Assembly: GCA_002256485.1 (NCBI GenBank)
Contig: NNSG01000008.1
Span: 1-64,000 of the forward strand
Origin: Fidelibacterota bacterium 408169
GTDB taxonomy: Bacteria; Fidelibacterota; Marinisomatia; Marinisomatales; TCS55
Reading direction: 5' to 3'
Length of the DNA: 64,000 bases
In this document: in pieces, positions 1 through 9,093 of the stretch
Numbering within the stretch: the first letter of the stretch is position 1
Layout of the letters: each line of letters starts with the position of its first letter
Notes under the pieces: model-generated
What the model was told of the DNA's origin: nothing
The model's input: the letters and a program-made list of their open reading frames with translations, nothing else
The model's database searches: none
Program-made: the position numbers and the translations under genes

Positions 1-96
1 TTCAGTATTGTCAGCGAATTCTGCGTCTTTAAACGCTTTTTCAATTACGCTAAAGACGTCTTTATGGTCGTTTTTATTTTCTTGTCTTAATATCAT
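1..96 (-). CDS. Partial GNAT-family N-acetyltransferase (N-terminus only)
   Basis: An open frame begins with ATG at 96 and runs off the left edge, giving 32 codons. The residues (MILRQENKNDHKDVF, then VIEKAFKDAEF and ADNTE) resemble the start of GNAT acetyltransferases, where a beta strand leads to a helix containing a V-x-x-V-I-x-x-A-F pattern. It is divergent from the tyrosine recombinase at 199. A perfect 14-bp palindrome (51-64) falls inside the coding part. The substrate cannot be told from this fragment. The call rests on the N-terminal pattern alone. Confidence 0.55.
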   Translation of the reverse strand, partial: MILRQENKNDHKDVFSVIEKAFKDAEFADNTE

Positions 97-198
97 TTTC
101 AAACGTCTTTTTATATGCACCACAACGTCTTTATAAACCCAATATTGCGTTTAGCGGGTTAACTCTTTAAGTTGTTACTGTGTTTTAACCGCATTATC

Positions 199-1050
199 AT
201 GTTAAAAACCGACTTATTAAAAATAGCAAAACAAAAACTCGTTATCAGAAATTATAGCAAACGAACGGTAGCATCCTATTTGTCTGCTATAAATCATTTT
301 GCAAATTGGCTTATCATTGAAAAAGTTACAAAAGTAAATGATGAAAGTGTTGAGAAATATTTATACCATTTGAAAAGAACAAAAAATCGATCAATCTCAT
401 CTATGAAGCAATCGATTGCCGCATTAAAATTTATTTTCTCTGATGTGTTAAATAAGAACATTCCATCCTCCTTAAACATCCGGTTTCGAAAAGAAGAAAA
501 AATACCGGTAGTACTTTCAGAAGCGGAAGTCACGCGATTATTAAACTCCGTTAACAATCTAAAACATAAAGCCATTTTAATGACAATTTACTCATCAGGA
601 ATTAGGTTAAATGAATTGTTATCCCTAAAAGTAAAAGATATCGATTTTGATCGAAACCTCATCTTTATAAAAATGGGAAAAGGAAAAAAGGACCGTCAGT
701 CTGTTTTATCAAGATCGTTAAAAGATATTCTAATAAAGTATTTTGAAAAATATCGCCCGGGGAAATACCTCTTTGAAGGGCAAAAAGGTGGAAAGTATAG
801 TGCAAGTTCGGTTCAGGCCATTATGAAAAAAGCAGTGAAAATTTCAGGTATTAAAAAACATGCAACTGTTCATACACTTCGCCATAGTTTTGCAACTCAT
901 TTACTAGAGAATGGGACGGATATTAGATTTATCCAAGAATTGTTAGGTCATAAAAGGTTGGAGACAACACAAATCTATACCCATATTTCAAAAGTATTAT
1001 TTGATAGAATAAAAAGTCCATTAGACAGATTAGATGTTACAATAGATTAG
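199..1050 (+). CDS. Tyrosine recombinase/integrase (XerC/D- and IntI-like)
   Basis: Site-specific DNA recombinase of the tyrosine family. Numbered from the ATG at 199 (283 aa), an N-terminal SAM-like core-binding domain spans about residues 10-90 and the catalytic domain about 100-275. Catalytic residues are visible: Arg136 in SGIRLNEL, a Lys in the GKGKKDR beta hairpin, His225 and Arg228 in HTLRHSFATHLLENG, His251 in LLGHKRLETT, and Tyr260 in IYTHIS. The ending IKSPLD resembles the integron-integrase tail VRSPLD, but the IntI-specific insertion before HTLRHS is absent or short. The frame could also start at TTG 172. A lone recombinase divergent from an acetyltransferase suggests a mobile or cassette locus. 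Confidence 0.9.
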   Translation: MLKTDLLKIAKQKLVIRNYSKRTVASYLSAINHFANWLIIEKVTKVNDESVEKYLYHLKRTKNRSISSMKQSIAALKFIFSDVLNKNIPSSLNIRFRKEEKIPVVLSEAEVTRLLNSVNNLKHKAILMTIYSSGIRLNELLSLKVKDIDFDRNLIFIKMGKGKKDRQSVLSRSLKDILIKYFEKYRPGKYLFEGQKGGKYSASSVQAIMKKAVKISGIKKHATVHTLRHSFATHLLENGTDIRFIQELLGHKRLETTQIYTHISKVLFDRIKSPLDRLDVTID

Positions 1051-1069
1051 GATAATCAAGCCAAAAACC

Positions 1070-1735
1070 ATGACTGACCGCCCAGACTTTATAGAAGGTA
1101 TTTATAATTACTGCGATTACATGTGTGAAAAATGCATGAATCGAGATCGCTGTTATTTATTTTGGTCAGAAAAACACCCCAAAGAAGCTGAAAGAGATTT
1201 TGAAAAGGCTATGGAAAATATGGAAAAAGAGTTTGGAGATATTGAAATTCTGGAAGTTGAAGAATGGGAAAAGGATCCATTGGAGGAAGCCAAAGAAAAA
1301 GAAATAGAAGAATTATGTGAAAGGAGAATGAAACCGGTAAAAATCTTAACGAACATGGCCCATAGTATGATGGAAAAAATAGATAAAAACCATTGGAAAT
1401 CTGATAATTCAGAAATAAAAGATGCGTTGGATAATATTACAGAAAATATGTTTTTGGTCAGTGCAAAATTATATCGCGCAATCCACGGATTACCTCAATC
1501 AGCTGAAGAAAAGCCAACACTTCATTTTTATGGTTATGATGCTGAAAATACTCTTTTGGCTTTAAAAGGATTTTTTTGGAACTTCAAAAACGGCTGTATG
1601 CAGTTACCCAATCATTTGCCTGAACATGGAGATACATGCAAAAAGCTAATAAGTATGATCGAAAATCTATCACTAAAAATAGACCAAGAATATTTACCAA
1701 TGGTTTTAGAATTGAAAAAGTATGACGATGTTTGA
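1070..1735 (+). CDS. Hypothetical protein with N-terminal Cys cluster
   Basis: Not recognised. The 221-residue product starts with a four-cysteine cluster (CDYMCEKCMNRDRC, spacing C-x3-C-x2-C-x5-C), which could hold a metal or Fe-S cluster. A strongly charged helical stretch rich in Glu and Lys follows (about residues 35-90), then a soluble C-terminal domain. There is no signal peptide or membrane segment. It begins 20 bases after the recombinase gene, and its last 14 bases overlap the CDF transporter, so the two are probably translated from one message. A metal-related role is only a guess from that pairing. Confidence 0.7.
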   Translation: MTDRPDFIEGIYNYCDYMCEKCMNRDRCYLFWSEKHPKEAERDFEKAMENMEKEFGDIEILEVEEWEKDPLEEAKEKEIEELCERRMKPVKILTNMAHSMMEKIDKNHWKSDNSEIKDALDNITENMFLVSAKLYRAIHGLPQSAEEKPTLHFYGYDAENTLLALKGFFWNFKNGCMQLPNHLPEHGDTCKKLISMIENLSLKIDQEYLPMVLELKKYDDV

Positions 1736-2894
1736 AACGCTAACTAAAAAGTTTGTCCCTAATACCAAAGAATCGGCACAAAATTACCGCACCAAAATTG
1801 GTGTGTTCCAAGGCTGGATATCCGTTTTTATAAACAGCATTTTATTCATTTTCAAATTTGTGATAGGACTTATGGTGGGCGCTGTCAGTGTAATTGCAGA
1901 TGCTGTTCATTCTTTATCTGATGTTGTTTCATCTGTTGTCGTTATCTGGGGTTTCAAGCAAGCCGAAAAACCTGCTGATGTGGAACATCCCTATGGACAT
2001 GGCCGCGCAGAATATATTGCCACTTTAATTATTGCAATTCTTTTGGTAGTGGCGGGGATCGAATTTATTCAAGTGGCCATAGATCGTATCCAAAAACCTG
2101 AACGAGTAGAAGCAGAATGGTGGATGGTCATCGTCCTTACGGCGACCATTATATTAAAAGAAATCACTGCAAGATATGCTGAATTCCTTTCGTCCAGAAT
2201 TGCTTCAGGTACACTCCATGCCGATGCTTGGCACCATCGTACGGATGCAATTTCAAGCCTATTGGTAGTTATTGCAATGATTGCAGGTATTTACGGTTAT
2301 CCTGCAGTAGACGGTTGGGCTGGATTAGGAGTTGCATTGTTTTTGATCTATACAGGATTTGAGATTGCCCGGGATGCAGTGGATGATCTTATAGGAAAAC
2401 CTCCTACAACGGAAGAAGTGGAAAGTATTCGACAAATAGTGATGAATGTAGAGGGTGTCTTAGGCGCACACGATATTACGGTTCATAGTTATGGTCATGA
2501 CAAATTCGTAAGTGTTCATGTAGAGATTGATGCGAATGAAACCACAGCAGTATCCCATGATATTTCTGAAGAAGTTGAAGATCAACTTGAAAATGCCTTA
2601 GGCGTAGAACCGACGGTTCATATGGATCCGGTGCATCCAAAAGATCCCATGGTGCAGGATATCAGCACGTATTTAGAAGAAACATGGCTGAAAGATGGAC
2701 GAATTACAGATATACATGATATTCGTGTAGTTAAAACAGAAAATCACAATGTGATTTTATTTGGTATTAATGTTAAAGTGGGAATGATACAAAGTCAAAT
2801 TGTAGACTGTTGTAAATCTCTAGAAGAGGATCTAAAACAAAAATATAGCGGTTTTAAGATTAATATTAAAGTGTCACCGATTCATCGATTTTGA
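1722..2894 (+). CDS. Cation diffusion facilitator (CDF) metal efflux transporter
   Basis: Proton-coupled divalent-metal exporter of the inner membrane. About six membrane helices lie between residues 30 and 225, with a cytoplasmic C-terminal domain of two ferredoxin-like folds (about 230-390). The transport site is visible as H63-x3-D67 in helix 2 (ADAVHSLSD) and H171-x3-D175 in helix 5. An HD/HD set is typical of zinc-preferring members, whereas FieF-type proteins have DD/HD. The C-terminal extension (about 310-390) is longer than in FieF and looks like a second cytoplasmic domain. The start at 1722 overlaps the previous gene; ATG at 1728 is equally possible. Confidence 0.92.
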   Translation: MTMFETLTKKFVPNTKESAQNYRTKIGVFQGWISVFINSILFIFKFVIGLMVGAVSVIADAVHSLSDVVSSVVVIWGFKQAEKPADVEHPYGHGRAEYIATLIIAILLVVAGIEFIQVAIDRIQKPERVEAEWWMVIVLTATIILKEITARYAEFLSSRIASGTLHADAWHHRTDAISSLLVVIAMIAGIYGYPAVDGWAGLGVALFLIYTGFEIARDAVDDLIGKPPTTEEVESIRQIVMNVEGVLGAHDITVHSYGHDKFVSVHVEIDANETTAVSHDISEEVEDQLENALGVEPTVHMDPVHPKDPMVQDISTYLEETWLKDGRITDIHDIRVVKTENHNVILFGINVKVGMIQSQIVDCCKSLEEDLKQKYSGFKINIKVSPIHRF

Positions 2895-3662
2895 TCAATT
2901 CAGATTGCTAAATATATGAAATAAACCCTTTAGAGTCAGATCATCATCAAAGGTGATTTTTGTTTTGGCAATACCCCCAATTACCTTCCCTAATCCACCG
3001 GTAATAATCACAGGAATATCATTCCATCCTTTTTCATCTTTGATTCGTTTGATCATTCCATCAACTTGGTCGGCGGCTCCAAACAAAATACCACTTTCCA
3101 GATTAGTTCGTGTATCTTTACCGATTGCAGAATCAGGAATTTCAAAATCTATACGATGCAATAAAGCGGCATTTTGGAATAAGTGAATGGCACTGGTCTC
3201 AATTCCGGGAGCGATGGCTCCACCGACAAAATTTCCGTTTTCGTCAATAACATCATACGTAGTTGCTGTACCAAAATCCACAACGATGGATGGTTTACCG
3301 TATAATCTTCCTGCAGCATATACATTGGCAATGCGGTCAGGACCAACTTCTTCCGGTGAAGAAACATCCAGTTTTATTCCAAGGTTCGTGGTGCCATTTA
3401 CCTCAAAAGGGATGATGTCTAAATAATGATTACACATTTTTTTAAATACAAATGTTTCTTTCGGTACAACACTGCCAATGACAATTTCGTTAATTTCGTC
3501 AAGATCGTGGCCAGCATCTTGGGTTAATAATTTTATAGCAACCCAACATTCATCAATCGTCCGTGTTGAGTCCGTCGTCAGCCTCCAGCTTTCAATAATC
3601 TTACTATCTTTAAAAAGACCAAGGACTACATTTGTATTGCCAATATCGATTGCCAAAATCAT
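2895..3662 (-). CDS. coaX: Type III pantothenate kinase
   Basis: Phosphorylates pantothenate in the first step of coenzyme A synthesis, in the cytoplasm. The 255 residues match the usual length. The ASKHA-fold signatures are visible: phosphate-1 loop DIGNTNVVLG at the N-terminus, GPDRIANVYAA, the VVDFGTATTYD phosphate-2 segment, GGAIAPGIETS, and VIITGG near the C-terminus. It overlaps birA by 4 bases, a pairing of cofactor genes common in many bacteria. It converges tail to tail with the CDF gene with no gap. Confidence 0.96.
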   Translation of the reverse strand: MILAIDIGNTNVVLGLFKDSKIIESWRLTTDSTRTIDECWVAIKLLTQDAGHDLDEINEIVIGSVVPKETFVFKKMCNHYLDIIPFEVNGTTNLGIKLDVSSPEEVGPDRIANVYAAGRLYGKPSIVVDFGTATTYDVIDENGNFVGGAIAPGIETSAIHLFQNAALLHRIDFEIPDSAIGKDTRTNLESGILFGAADQVDGMIKRIKDEKGWNDIPVIITGGLGKVIGGIAKTKITFDDDLTLKGLFHIFSNLN

Positions 3663-4435
3663 GATTTAATTATGTGTATGTCTCCACTCGTAAATATTTT
3701 TTCATTTCCATTTGTTTTAATAATTGCTGCTCCGTCTGTATCGATGCCCATGAATTCACCTGATAGTGATTCATTTTCTACTTCAAACTTAACTGTCTTA
3801 TTAACATGATTACAATATTCTGTCCATAATTCCATTAATTGGGATGGATCTTTATTTTCGGTTAGTTGGTTATATAGCGGTTCAATATGATTCATTATTT
3901 TAGCTAATACCAATTCTCGTTGTATGGATGATGATTTTTCCATAAAAAATGATGTTGCATTCAACTCAACAGCTAATTCATTTTCCTGTTCATAAATATT
4001 TAGTCCCATACCTATAACTACCCATTCAAGAACTTTGCCCTGCACACGACTTTCGCAAAGAATTCCCCCAAGCTTTTTGTTATTTACCATAATGTCATTC
4101 GGCCATTTTAAGTTTACTTCCAGACCTAATTCTGCAAATGCCTTTACGATTGCAATACCCGTTAATAATGGAAACCACCCGGACAATCGGCTGTCTATTT
4201 TCGGTTCAATTATGAGTGAAGCAGTTAAACTTTTTCCCGGGACTGATATCCAAGCCCGACCAGCCCGGCCTTTACCATCAGTCTGTTTCTCTGCAATAAC
4301 AATTGTTCCTTCGGTTGTGCCTTCATCTATCAACTCCCACGCATCTTTGTTGGTGGATTCTGTCCACGTAGTATGCTCAATTATTTTACCCAATACTGAT
4401 GTGGTAAGATTAGTTTGTATGAGATTTACAAACAT
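3659..4435 (-). CDS. birA: Biotin--[acetyl-CoA-carboxylase] ligase (no repressor domain)
   Basis: Activates biotin to biotinyl-AMP and attaches it to carboxyl carrier proteins. The catalytic core shows GKGRAGRAWISVPGKSL (biotinyl-AMP loop), LKWPNDIMVNNKKLGGIL with the catalytic Lys, and VIGMGLN. At 258 aa it lacks the N-terminal helix-turn-helix of E. coli BirA, so it should be a ligase only. Targets in this window could include the biotin-dependent complex that uses the carboxyltransferase at 22110-23861, although no carrier protein is encoded here. It overlaps coaX by 4 bases. Confidence 0.95.
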   Translation of the reverse strand: MFVNLIQTNLTTSVLGKIIEHTTWTESTNKDAWELIDEGTTEGTIVIAEKQTDGKGRAGRAWISVPGKSLTASLIIEPKIDSRLSGWFPLLTGIAIVKAFAELGLEVNLKWPNDIMVNNKKLGGILCESRVQGKVLEWVVIGMGLNIYEQENELAVELNATSFFMEKSSSIQRELVLAKIMNHIEPLYNQLTENKDPSQLMELWTEYCNHVNKTVKFEVENESLSGEFMGIDTDGAAIIKTNGNEKIFTSGDIHIIKS

Positions 4436-5022
4436 TATGAAACGAAAAATAATTGCAATTGTAAATAAGTAAGAACTAGCCCTGCAATCGAACCGACCAC
4501 AACTTGCAAGATACTATGAGCTTTCAAAATGACTCTGGAATAACTGACGGCTATTAAAATGAAAAAGGCTGGGATAGGAAACTGAAACCCGCCAATCCAT
4601 AATGCAGTGATTGGTCCGCCCACGCCCATGGCATGAATAGATATTTTCCAGTAGCGAGTAATCAAAATGATGAAAATTGTATTCGTCATATAACAAAACA
4701 TGAGCCCTCGAACCAACGGATTAGCATTCATATACGTCAGTATCAGAAATGCGATTCCCGAATAGATTATTCCCAACATAAGAGGAAAAATACGCTGTTC
4801 TTTTTTAGATGCATCCAAATCAGAAATTTTCCCCATTTTCTTCAATATCAATACTGTTGAAATAGGAATGAAATTGGAAAAGAAGAAACACACCAAAAGT
4901 ATATTAAAGGCGTTTGCTGCAACAGGCTCACTGCCAAATAAAAGTAAATAAAATGCAGCAAACGATATGATCATGGGATGGAATACGAAAGAAATAATTA
5001 AGGAAAAAAGATAGGGATTCAT
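4435..5022 (-). CDS. PAP2-family integral membrane protein
   Basis: About six hydrophobic helices fill this 195-residue protein. Degenerate PAP2 (type 2 phosphatidic acid phosphatase) motifs are visible: KKEQRIFP in place of K-x6-RP, ISIHAMGVGGP in place of PSGH, and SRVILKAHSILQVVVG, which matches the SR-x5-H-x3-D/Q motif. It is therefore a lipid-phosphatase-like membrane protein, but the first motif is weak. I chose the ATG at 5022 (MNPYLFSLIISF). A longer frame from 5157 would run 122 bases into the mutase gene and lacks membrane character. It shares one base with the start of birA. Confidence 0.75.
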   Translation of the reverse strand: MNPYLFSLIISFVFHPMIISFAAFYLLLFGSEPVAANAFNILLVCFFFSNFIPISTVLILKKMGKISDLDASKKEQRIFPLMLGIIYSGIAFLILTYMNANPLVRGLMFCYMTNTIFIILITRYWKISIHAMGVGGPITALWIGGFQFPIPAFFILIAVSYSRVILKAHSILQVVVGSIAGLVLTYLQLQLFFVS

Positions 5023-5035
5023 GTAAAGAGTTCTG

Positions 5036-6532
5036 CTAAAAGCTGGGCTGGTATTCGCCGAACACTTCACGTAAAGAATCGGCAATTTCCCCGAGTGTGC
5101 AATCTTGCCTGACACATTCAATAATGGAAGACATAATATTTTCAGAACCGGAAGCAATTATTTTCAATTCTGATAATCGATTCTTTACATGATCACTATT
5201 TCGGTCAGCTTTAAAATCGGCTACATGTTTTATTTGGTCTTCGACAGCAGTTGGATCGATAGCCAGTAGATCAGATTCATTAGTTTCATCGCTCGTAAAT
5301 TTATTTACACCCACAATTATTTGATCAGCAGAATCCACTTTAGATTGATACTCATAGGCACTTCGAGCAATTTCACTTTGCACCCAGCCTTTTTCAATCG
5401 CGTCTACGGCACCACCCATTTTGTCAATTTCAGCTATGATGTCTTTCGCTTCTGCTTCCAACTGATCTGTTAATGCTTCAACAACATAACTCCCTCCAAA
5501 AGGATCGGGATGATTAGTAATGCCTGATTCATGAGCGATAACTTGTTGAGTACGAAGAGCCAGTTTAACTGCATTATCTGATGGCAACGCCAGTGCTTCG
5601 TCTCGCGAATTAGTATGGAGGGATTGCGTTCCGCCTAATACAGCAGACATAGCTTGGATGGTTGTGCGAACAACATTATTATCAATTTGTTGAGCTGCAA
5701 GTGTTGAGCCACCCGTTTGGGTATGAAAACGGCACATCATGGCCTTTTCTTCTGTTGTACCAAAACGGTCTTTCATAATGTGTGCCCACATGCGTCGAGC
5801 TGCACGAAATTTGGCCACTTCGGTCAAGAAATCATTATGAGAATTAAAAAAGAAAGAAAGACGTTTACCAAAACGATTTACATCCAATCCTTCATCAATG
5901 GCAGCTTGGACATAAGCAATACCATCCGCCAATGTAAATGCCAGTTCCTGGGCTGCTGTTGAACCTGCTTCACGAATGTGATATCCGGAAATGGAAATCG
6001 TATTCCAATTTGGAACATGATCGGAACAGAAACTAAAAATATCCGTTACAATCCGCATGGAAGGTTCAGGCGGATATATGTAGGTACCCCTTGCAATATA
6101 TTCTTTCAGTATATCGTTCTGAATTGTACCTTTCAATTTTTGGGTTGAAATTCCCTGTTTTTCTGCTGTAACAATATAGAAAGCCAGAAGAATAGCAGCT
6201 GTGGCATTGATTGTCATGGATGTGGAAACAGAATCCAGTGGAATGTCCTTAAATAATCTGATCATATCTTCAGACGTAGAAATGGGTACCCCTACTTTGC
6301 CTACTTCGCCATTCGCTAAATCATGATCTGAATCATATCCAATTTGTGTGGGTAAATCGAATGCGACGGATAATCCGGTAACACCTTGATCTAATAGATA
6401 GCGATAGCGTTTATTGGATTCATCTGCCGTAGTGAAGCCCGCATACTGACGCATAGTCCAAAGACGTTTTTGATACATTTTCGGATAAATACCACGGGTA
6501 AATGGGAATTGGCCGGGGCTTTTTTTGTTCAA
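5036..6532 (-). CDS. Methylmalonyl-CoA mutase large-subunit-type protein (catalytic barrel only)
   Basis: Acyl-CoA mutase TIM-barrel domain, which rearranges (R)-methylmalonyl-CoA and succinyl-CoA using adenosylcobalamin. Family signatures are clear: [27 protein letters not shown] (active-site Tyr), [27 protein letters not shown] (active-site His) and [19 protein letters not shown]. At 498 aa it lacks the cobalamin-binding domain (no D-x-H-x2-G near the C-terminus). It also lacks about 50 residues that usually precede the barrel. The start is TTG at 6532, overlapping the DnaJ-like gene by 4 bases. A separate small B12-binding subunit is expected elsewhere; none is in this window. Confidence 0.9.
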   Translation of the reverse strand: MNKKSPGQFPFTRGIYPKMYQKRLWTMRQYAGFTTADESNKRYRYLLDQGVTGLSVAFDLPTQIGYDSDHDLANGEVGKVGVPISTSEDMIRLFKDIPLDSVSTSMTINATAAILLAFYIVTAEKQGISTQKLKGTIQNDILKEYIARGTYIYPPEPSMRIVTDIFSFCSDHVPNWNTISISGYHIREAGSTAAQELAFTLADGIAYVQAAIDEGLDVNRFGKRLSFFFNSHNDFLTEVAKFRAARRMWAHIMKDRFGTTEEKAMMCRFHTQTGGSTLAAQQIDNNVVRTTIQAMSAVLGGTQSLHTNSRDEALALPSDNAVKLALRTQQVIAHESGITNHPDPFGGSYVVEALTDQLEAEAKDIIAEIDKMGGAVDAIEKGWVQSEIARSAYEYQSKVDSADQIIVGVNKFTSDETNESDLLAIDPTAVEDQIKHVADFKADRNSDHVKNRLSELKIIASGSENIMSSIIECVRQDCTLGEIADSLREVFGEYQPSF

Positions 6533-7260
6533 GACATTCCCCGTTGTTTTTTAATAGATTGATATGAATCGTTGACAGATTTGAATTTTTCTTCAGCTAA
6601 ATTTTTCAAATCCTCGCCCAAATGAGCTACCTTATCTGGATGATATTTTGAGGCCATTTTCCTATATGCTTTTTTTACTTCGCTGTCTGTGGCAGAATTT
6701 TCTATTTCAAGAACTTTGTATGAAGAATGTGTATCTTTAATAAACATGGCTTTAATTGAATCAAAGTCATGTTCATTAATATTCAAATAGCGAGCTATGG
6801 TATGAATGACGCTGATTTCGTCAGGATGAACATGACCATCGGCTTGGGACAAGCCGAATAAAACATGAATCAGCTCCAATCGACTTGGATGATCCATGGA
6901 TCGCTGAATTTGTCGGCACACATCACGAATGGGATAATCTTGTTTTATAATATCCTTGAACAGGGACATATATTCCTGCGTGTTTTGATGACTGAATTTC
7001 TGGCGAAGGAATTGCTTGACATAATCCAGTTCTGATTTCAGCAATTGCTTGTCTGCTTTCATAACAGTTCCTAAAAGCACCAAGAGAGAGACCATAAAAT
7101 CTCCCGGTTTCGTATTTGGATAACTTTGTGTGGTTGAACCAAATGTTCTTTGGCCTGAGTAGTCACCAGAAGAAGCAAGATAGTACCCGATTATTGCGCC
7201 AATCGGGCCGGCCAAAGCCCAGCCCAAGCCCCCAAACAGAATTTTTTTACTTACACTCAT
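6529..7260 (-). CDS. DjlA-like membrane-anchored TerB/J-domain co-chaperone
   Basis: Probable DnaK co-chaperone anchored in the inner membrane. A Gly-rich hydrophobic segment lies at residues 8-28 ([20 protein letters not shown]). A TerB-like helical domain follows at about 50-165, and a C-terminal J domain at about 175-240 carries the HPD motif in [13 protein letters not shown]. The order (membrane anchor, TerB, J domain) is that of DjlA. It is first in the minus-strand run towards coaX and is divergent from the gene at 7331. Confidence 0.88.
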   Translation of the reverse strand: MSVSKKILFGGLGWALAGPIGAIIGYYLASSGDYSGQRTFGSTTQSYPNTKPGDFMVSLLVLLGTVMKADKQLLKSELDYVKQFLRQKFSHQNTQEYMSLFKDIIKQDYPIRDVCRQIQRSMDHPSRLELIHVLFGLSQADGHVHPDEISVIHTIARYLNINEHDFDSIKAMFIKDTHSSYKVLEIENSATDSEVKKAYRKMASKYHPDKVAHLGEDLKNLAEEKFKSVNDSYQSIKKQRGMS

Positions 7261-7330
7261 TATTTTTCCCGGATTATTAGAAAGGCGAAACTACACAGAT
7301 TCTTTTCTGTGAAAAAAGTTATATTCCGCT

Positions 7331-7879
7331 GTGGATTTACCGTTAAAAACTCGCATGGCCTTGTGGTGGAATCGTCCCCGGGAAAAATCGAATGGAAAAA
7401 TTGGTTTAGCTTTACGGAAAGAACGCTACCCATTATCTAATCTTTTAGTCCTATTACCAAAAAATCCGGAACATTCCCGCTTGGCACGCATCTTTATACA
7501 ATCCTTACAAAATGCCATCGGACCTGAAGGTCGATTAAGTGTGAGATATATTGCCATGAGAAGAAATTTGGAATTTGTTGATTCATCGATAAATGATCGC
7601 TTGATTACATATTCAAACGAACATATAAATCGCTGGGGATTACCCTATAAATCATTTTTGGAAATTGTATTTTCTTCACAACCGGATGCCGTGATTGATT
7701 TAAATCTTGATTTTGATCCTGTGTCAGCCACAATTGTTCAAGAATCCAATGCGCCTATGAAAATTGGATTTTATACTGAAGAAAGTGAAAAATATTTTAA
7801 TATATTGATTGAGCGAAAAGGAAGTGATTATCTTGAAAAAGGTTTTAGAAATATCCAGCAATTATTGGGATTAGTATGA
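7331..7879 (+). CDS. Conserved hypothetical protein (DUF6913-like, tentative)
   Basis: A soluble 182-residue protein starting at GTG 7331. The segment DAVIDLNLDFDPVSATIV followed by APMKIGFYTEES resembles the DUF6913 proteins of Bacteroidota, and more distantly a Rossmann-like glycosyltransferase half (strand, D-x-D, then a ligand-like G-F-Y). No catalytic motif can be named. Its stop overlaps the start of the next gene by 4 bases, so it is translationally coupled to the GlmU-like enzyme. Confidence 0.65.
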   Translation: MDLPLKTRMALWWNRPREKSNGKIGLALRKERYPLSNLLVLLPKNPEHSRLARIFIQSLQNAIGPEGRLSVRYIAMRRNLEFVDSSINDRLITYSNEHINRWGLPYKSFLEIVFSSQPDAVIDLNLDFDPVSATIVQESNAPMKIGFYTEESEKYFNILIERKGSDYLEKGFRNIQQLLGLV

Positions 7880-9072
7880 ATATATATATATATGAAAATA
7901 ACCTTGCTTTGAATTTGGAACCGATCACATTGACCCGGCCATCGTTTGATATACGATGCGGTGCATTTACGTGTATTGAGCGTATTAGTATTTTACTGCC
8001 AGATGCGAATATTCATTTGTTTGTTCGTCCTGATCTAGAAGATATAACGAAAGAAACATTTCCTGGACATCATGTAAATCCTAGTCAAATTGATGATGGA
8101 CTTTGGTTGTTAGGTAACGCACTTTGGAATGCTGAAGATATTGATAAAATTAAAGATCATCAATCAACTCTGTTTTATGCCAATAATACTCAAATCGGAG
8201 CAAACCTTACACAGGAATTAGGGAAAATGTGGATGGAGTCTGGTGGTCCGTTACTTAGCGATTTGGATATTGATAGTGCAAAGAGTGATTTAAGTACTCA
8301 CATAGTAGAGTATTTATGGGATGCTGTTGAGCTAACAAATCAGCAAATTGAAAAAGATATACTGTTTTTCAAGGAATTTTCAACTCCTGAAACGGATGCG
8401 ATTTTAATCAATGAAAAAAACATTTTTGCCCATAAATCATCAGTTATATCTAAAGGGGCTGTTATAGATGCATCTCATGGGCCGGTGATTATTGCTAATG
8501 AAACGTGTGTAAAACCATTGACTTATTTGGAAGGGCCATTATATTTAGGAGAAAAGTGTGTCGTAGAACCCATGACGCAAATCAAGGGAGGATGTTCAAT
8601 TGGGCCGGCTTGTAAATTAGGAGGTGAAATAAACAGTGTCATTATACAGGGTTGGAGCAACAAAGTACATGATGGTCATTTGGGAGATGCATATTTAGGG
8701 CAATGGGTAAATCTTGGTGCGGGAACTGTTAACAGTAATCTTAAAAATAATTATAACGATATTGATGTTATGGTTAATGGTACAATGATAAATACAGGTT
8801 CAAAACATGTGGGTTGTTTTATGGGCGACCATGTAAAAACAGCAATTGGAACTCGGCTTAATACAGGCACAGTAATTGGTCCGGGCAGTAATATTGCCGT
8901 AAATGGATTTCCGACAAAAACAATTCATCCATTTTCGTGGTGTGTGGGTAATAAAATCAAACGAAATAAATGGGACGCGTTTATTGAAACTGCAAAAACT
9001 GTTGAAAAACGTAGAGGATTAGATTTATCTCCAGCTGAAGAAGAACTACTGTTCAATATTTTTGAAATTTGA
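7876..9072 (+). CDS. GlmU-like sugar nucleotidyltransferase/acyltransferase
   Basis: Resembles the alternative GlmU-like family (TIGR03991 type) of Bacteroidota, predicted to make UDP-GlcNAc from glucosamine-1-phosphate. The N-terminal half (about 1-180) is a reduced nucleotidyltransferase domain starting IYIYENNLALNLEPITLTRP. The C-terminal half (about 190-390) is a left-handed beta-helix acyltransferase with hexapeptide-like repeats (VIANETCVKPL, IGPACKLGG, IGTRLNTGTVIGPGS). The classic G-x-G-T-R-M loop of GlmU is not obvious, as in that family. It is coupled to the preceding gene by a 4-base overlap. Confidence 0.85.
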   Translation: MNIYIYENNLALNLEPITLTRPSFDIRCGAFTCIERISILLPDANIHLFVRPDLEDITKETFPGHHVNPSQIDDGLWLLGNALWNAEDIDKIKDHQSTLFYANNTQIGANLTQELGKMWMESGGPLLSDLDIDSAKSDLSTHIVEYLWDAVELTNQQIEKDILFFKEFSTPETDAILINEKNIFAHKSSVISKGAVIDASHGPVIIANETCVKPLTYLEGPLYLGEKCVVEPMTQIKGGCSIGPACKLGGEINSVIIQGWSNKVHDGHLGDAYLGQWVNLGAGTVNSNLKNNYNDIDVMVNGTMINTGSKHVGCFMGDHVKTAIGTRLNTGTVIGPGSNIAVNGFPTKTIHPFSWCVGNKIKRNKWDAFIETAKTVEKRRGLDLSPAEEELLFNIFEI

Positions 9073-9093
9073 TATTTCATAATCTTTTTAAAC

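Noticed and set aside
23-133. Four AAAGACG copies (minus strand) as iterons or operators
   Set aside because: Two lie inside the GNAT coding frame and spacing is irregular; chance in A-rich coding is enough.
139-165. attC or attI site next to the recombinase
   Set aside because: GTTAACC fits GTTRRRY at only six of seven positions and no full two-armed attC structure is present in the window.
4435-5157. Longer PAP2-like frame starting at 5157
   Set aside because: The extra 45 residues are the antisense/alternative frame of the mutase C-terminus and carry no membrane signal.
7876-9072. Classical bifunctional GlmU
   Set aside because: The N-terminal nucleotidyltransferase consensus loop is missing and the length is shorter; the alternative GlmU-like family fits better.
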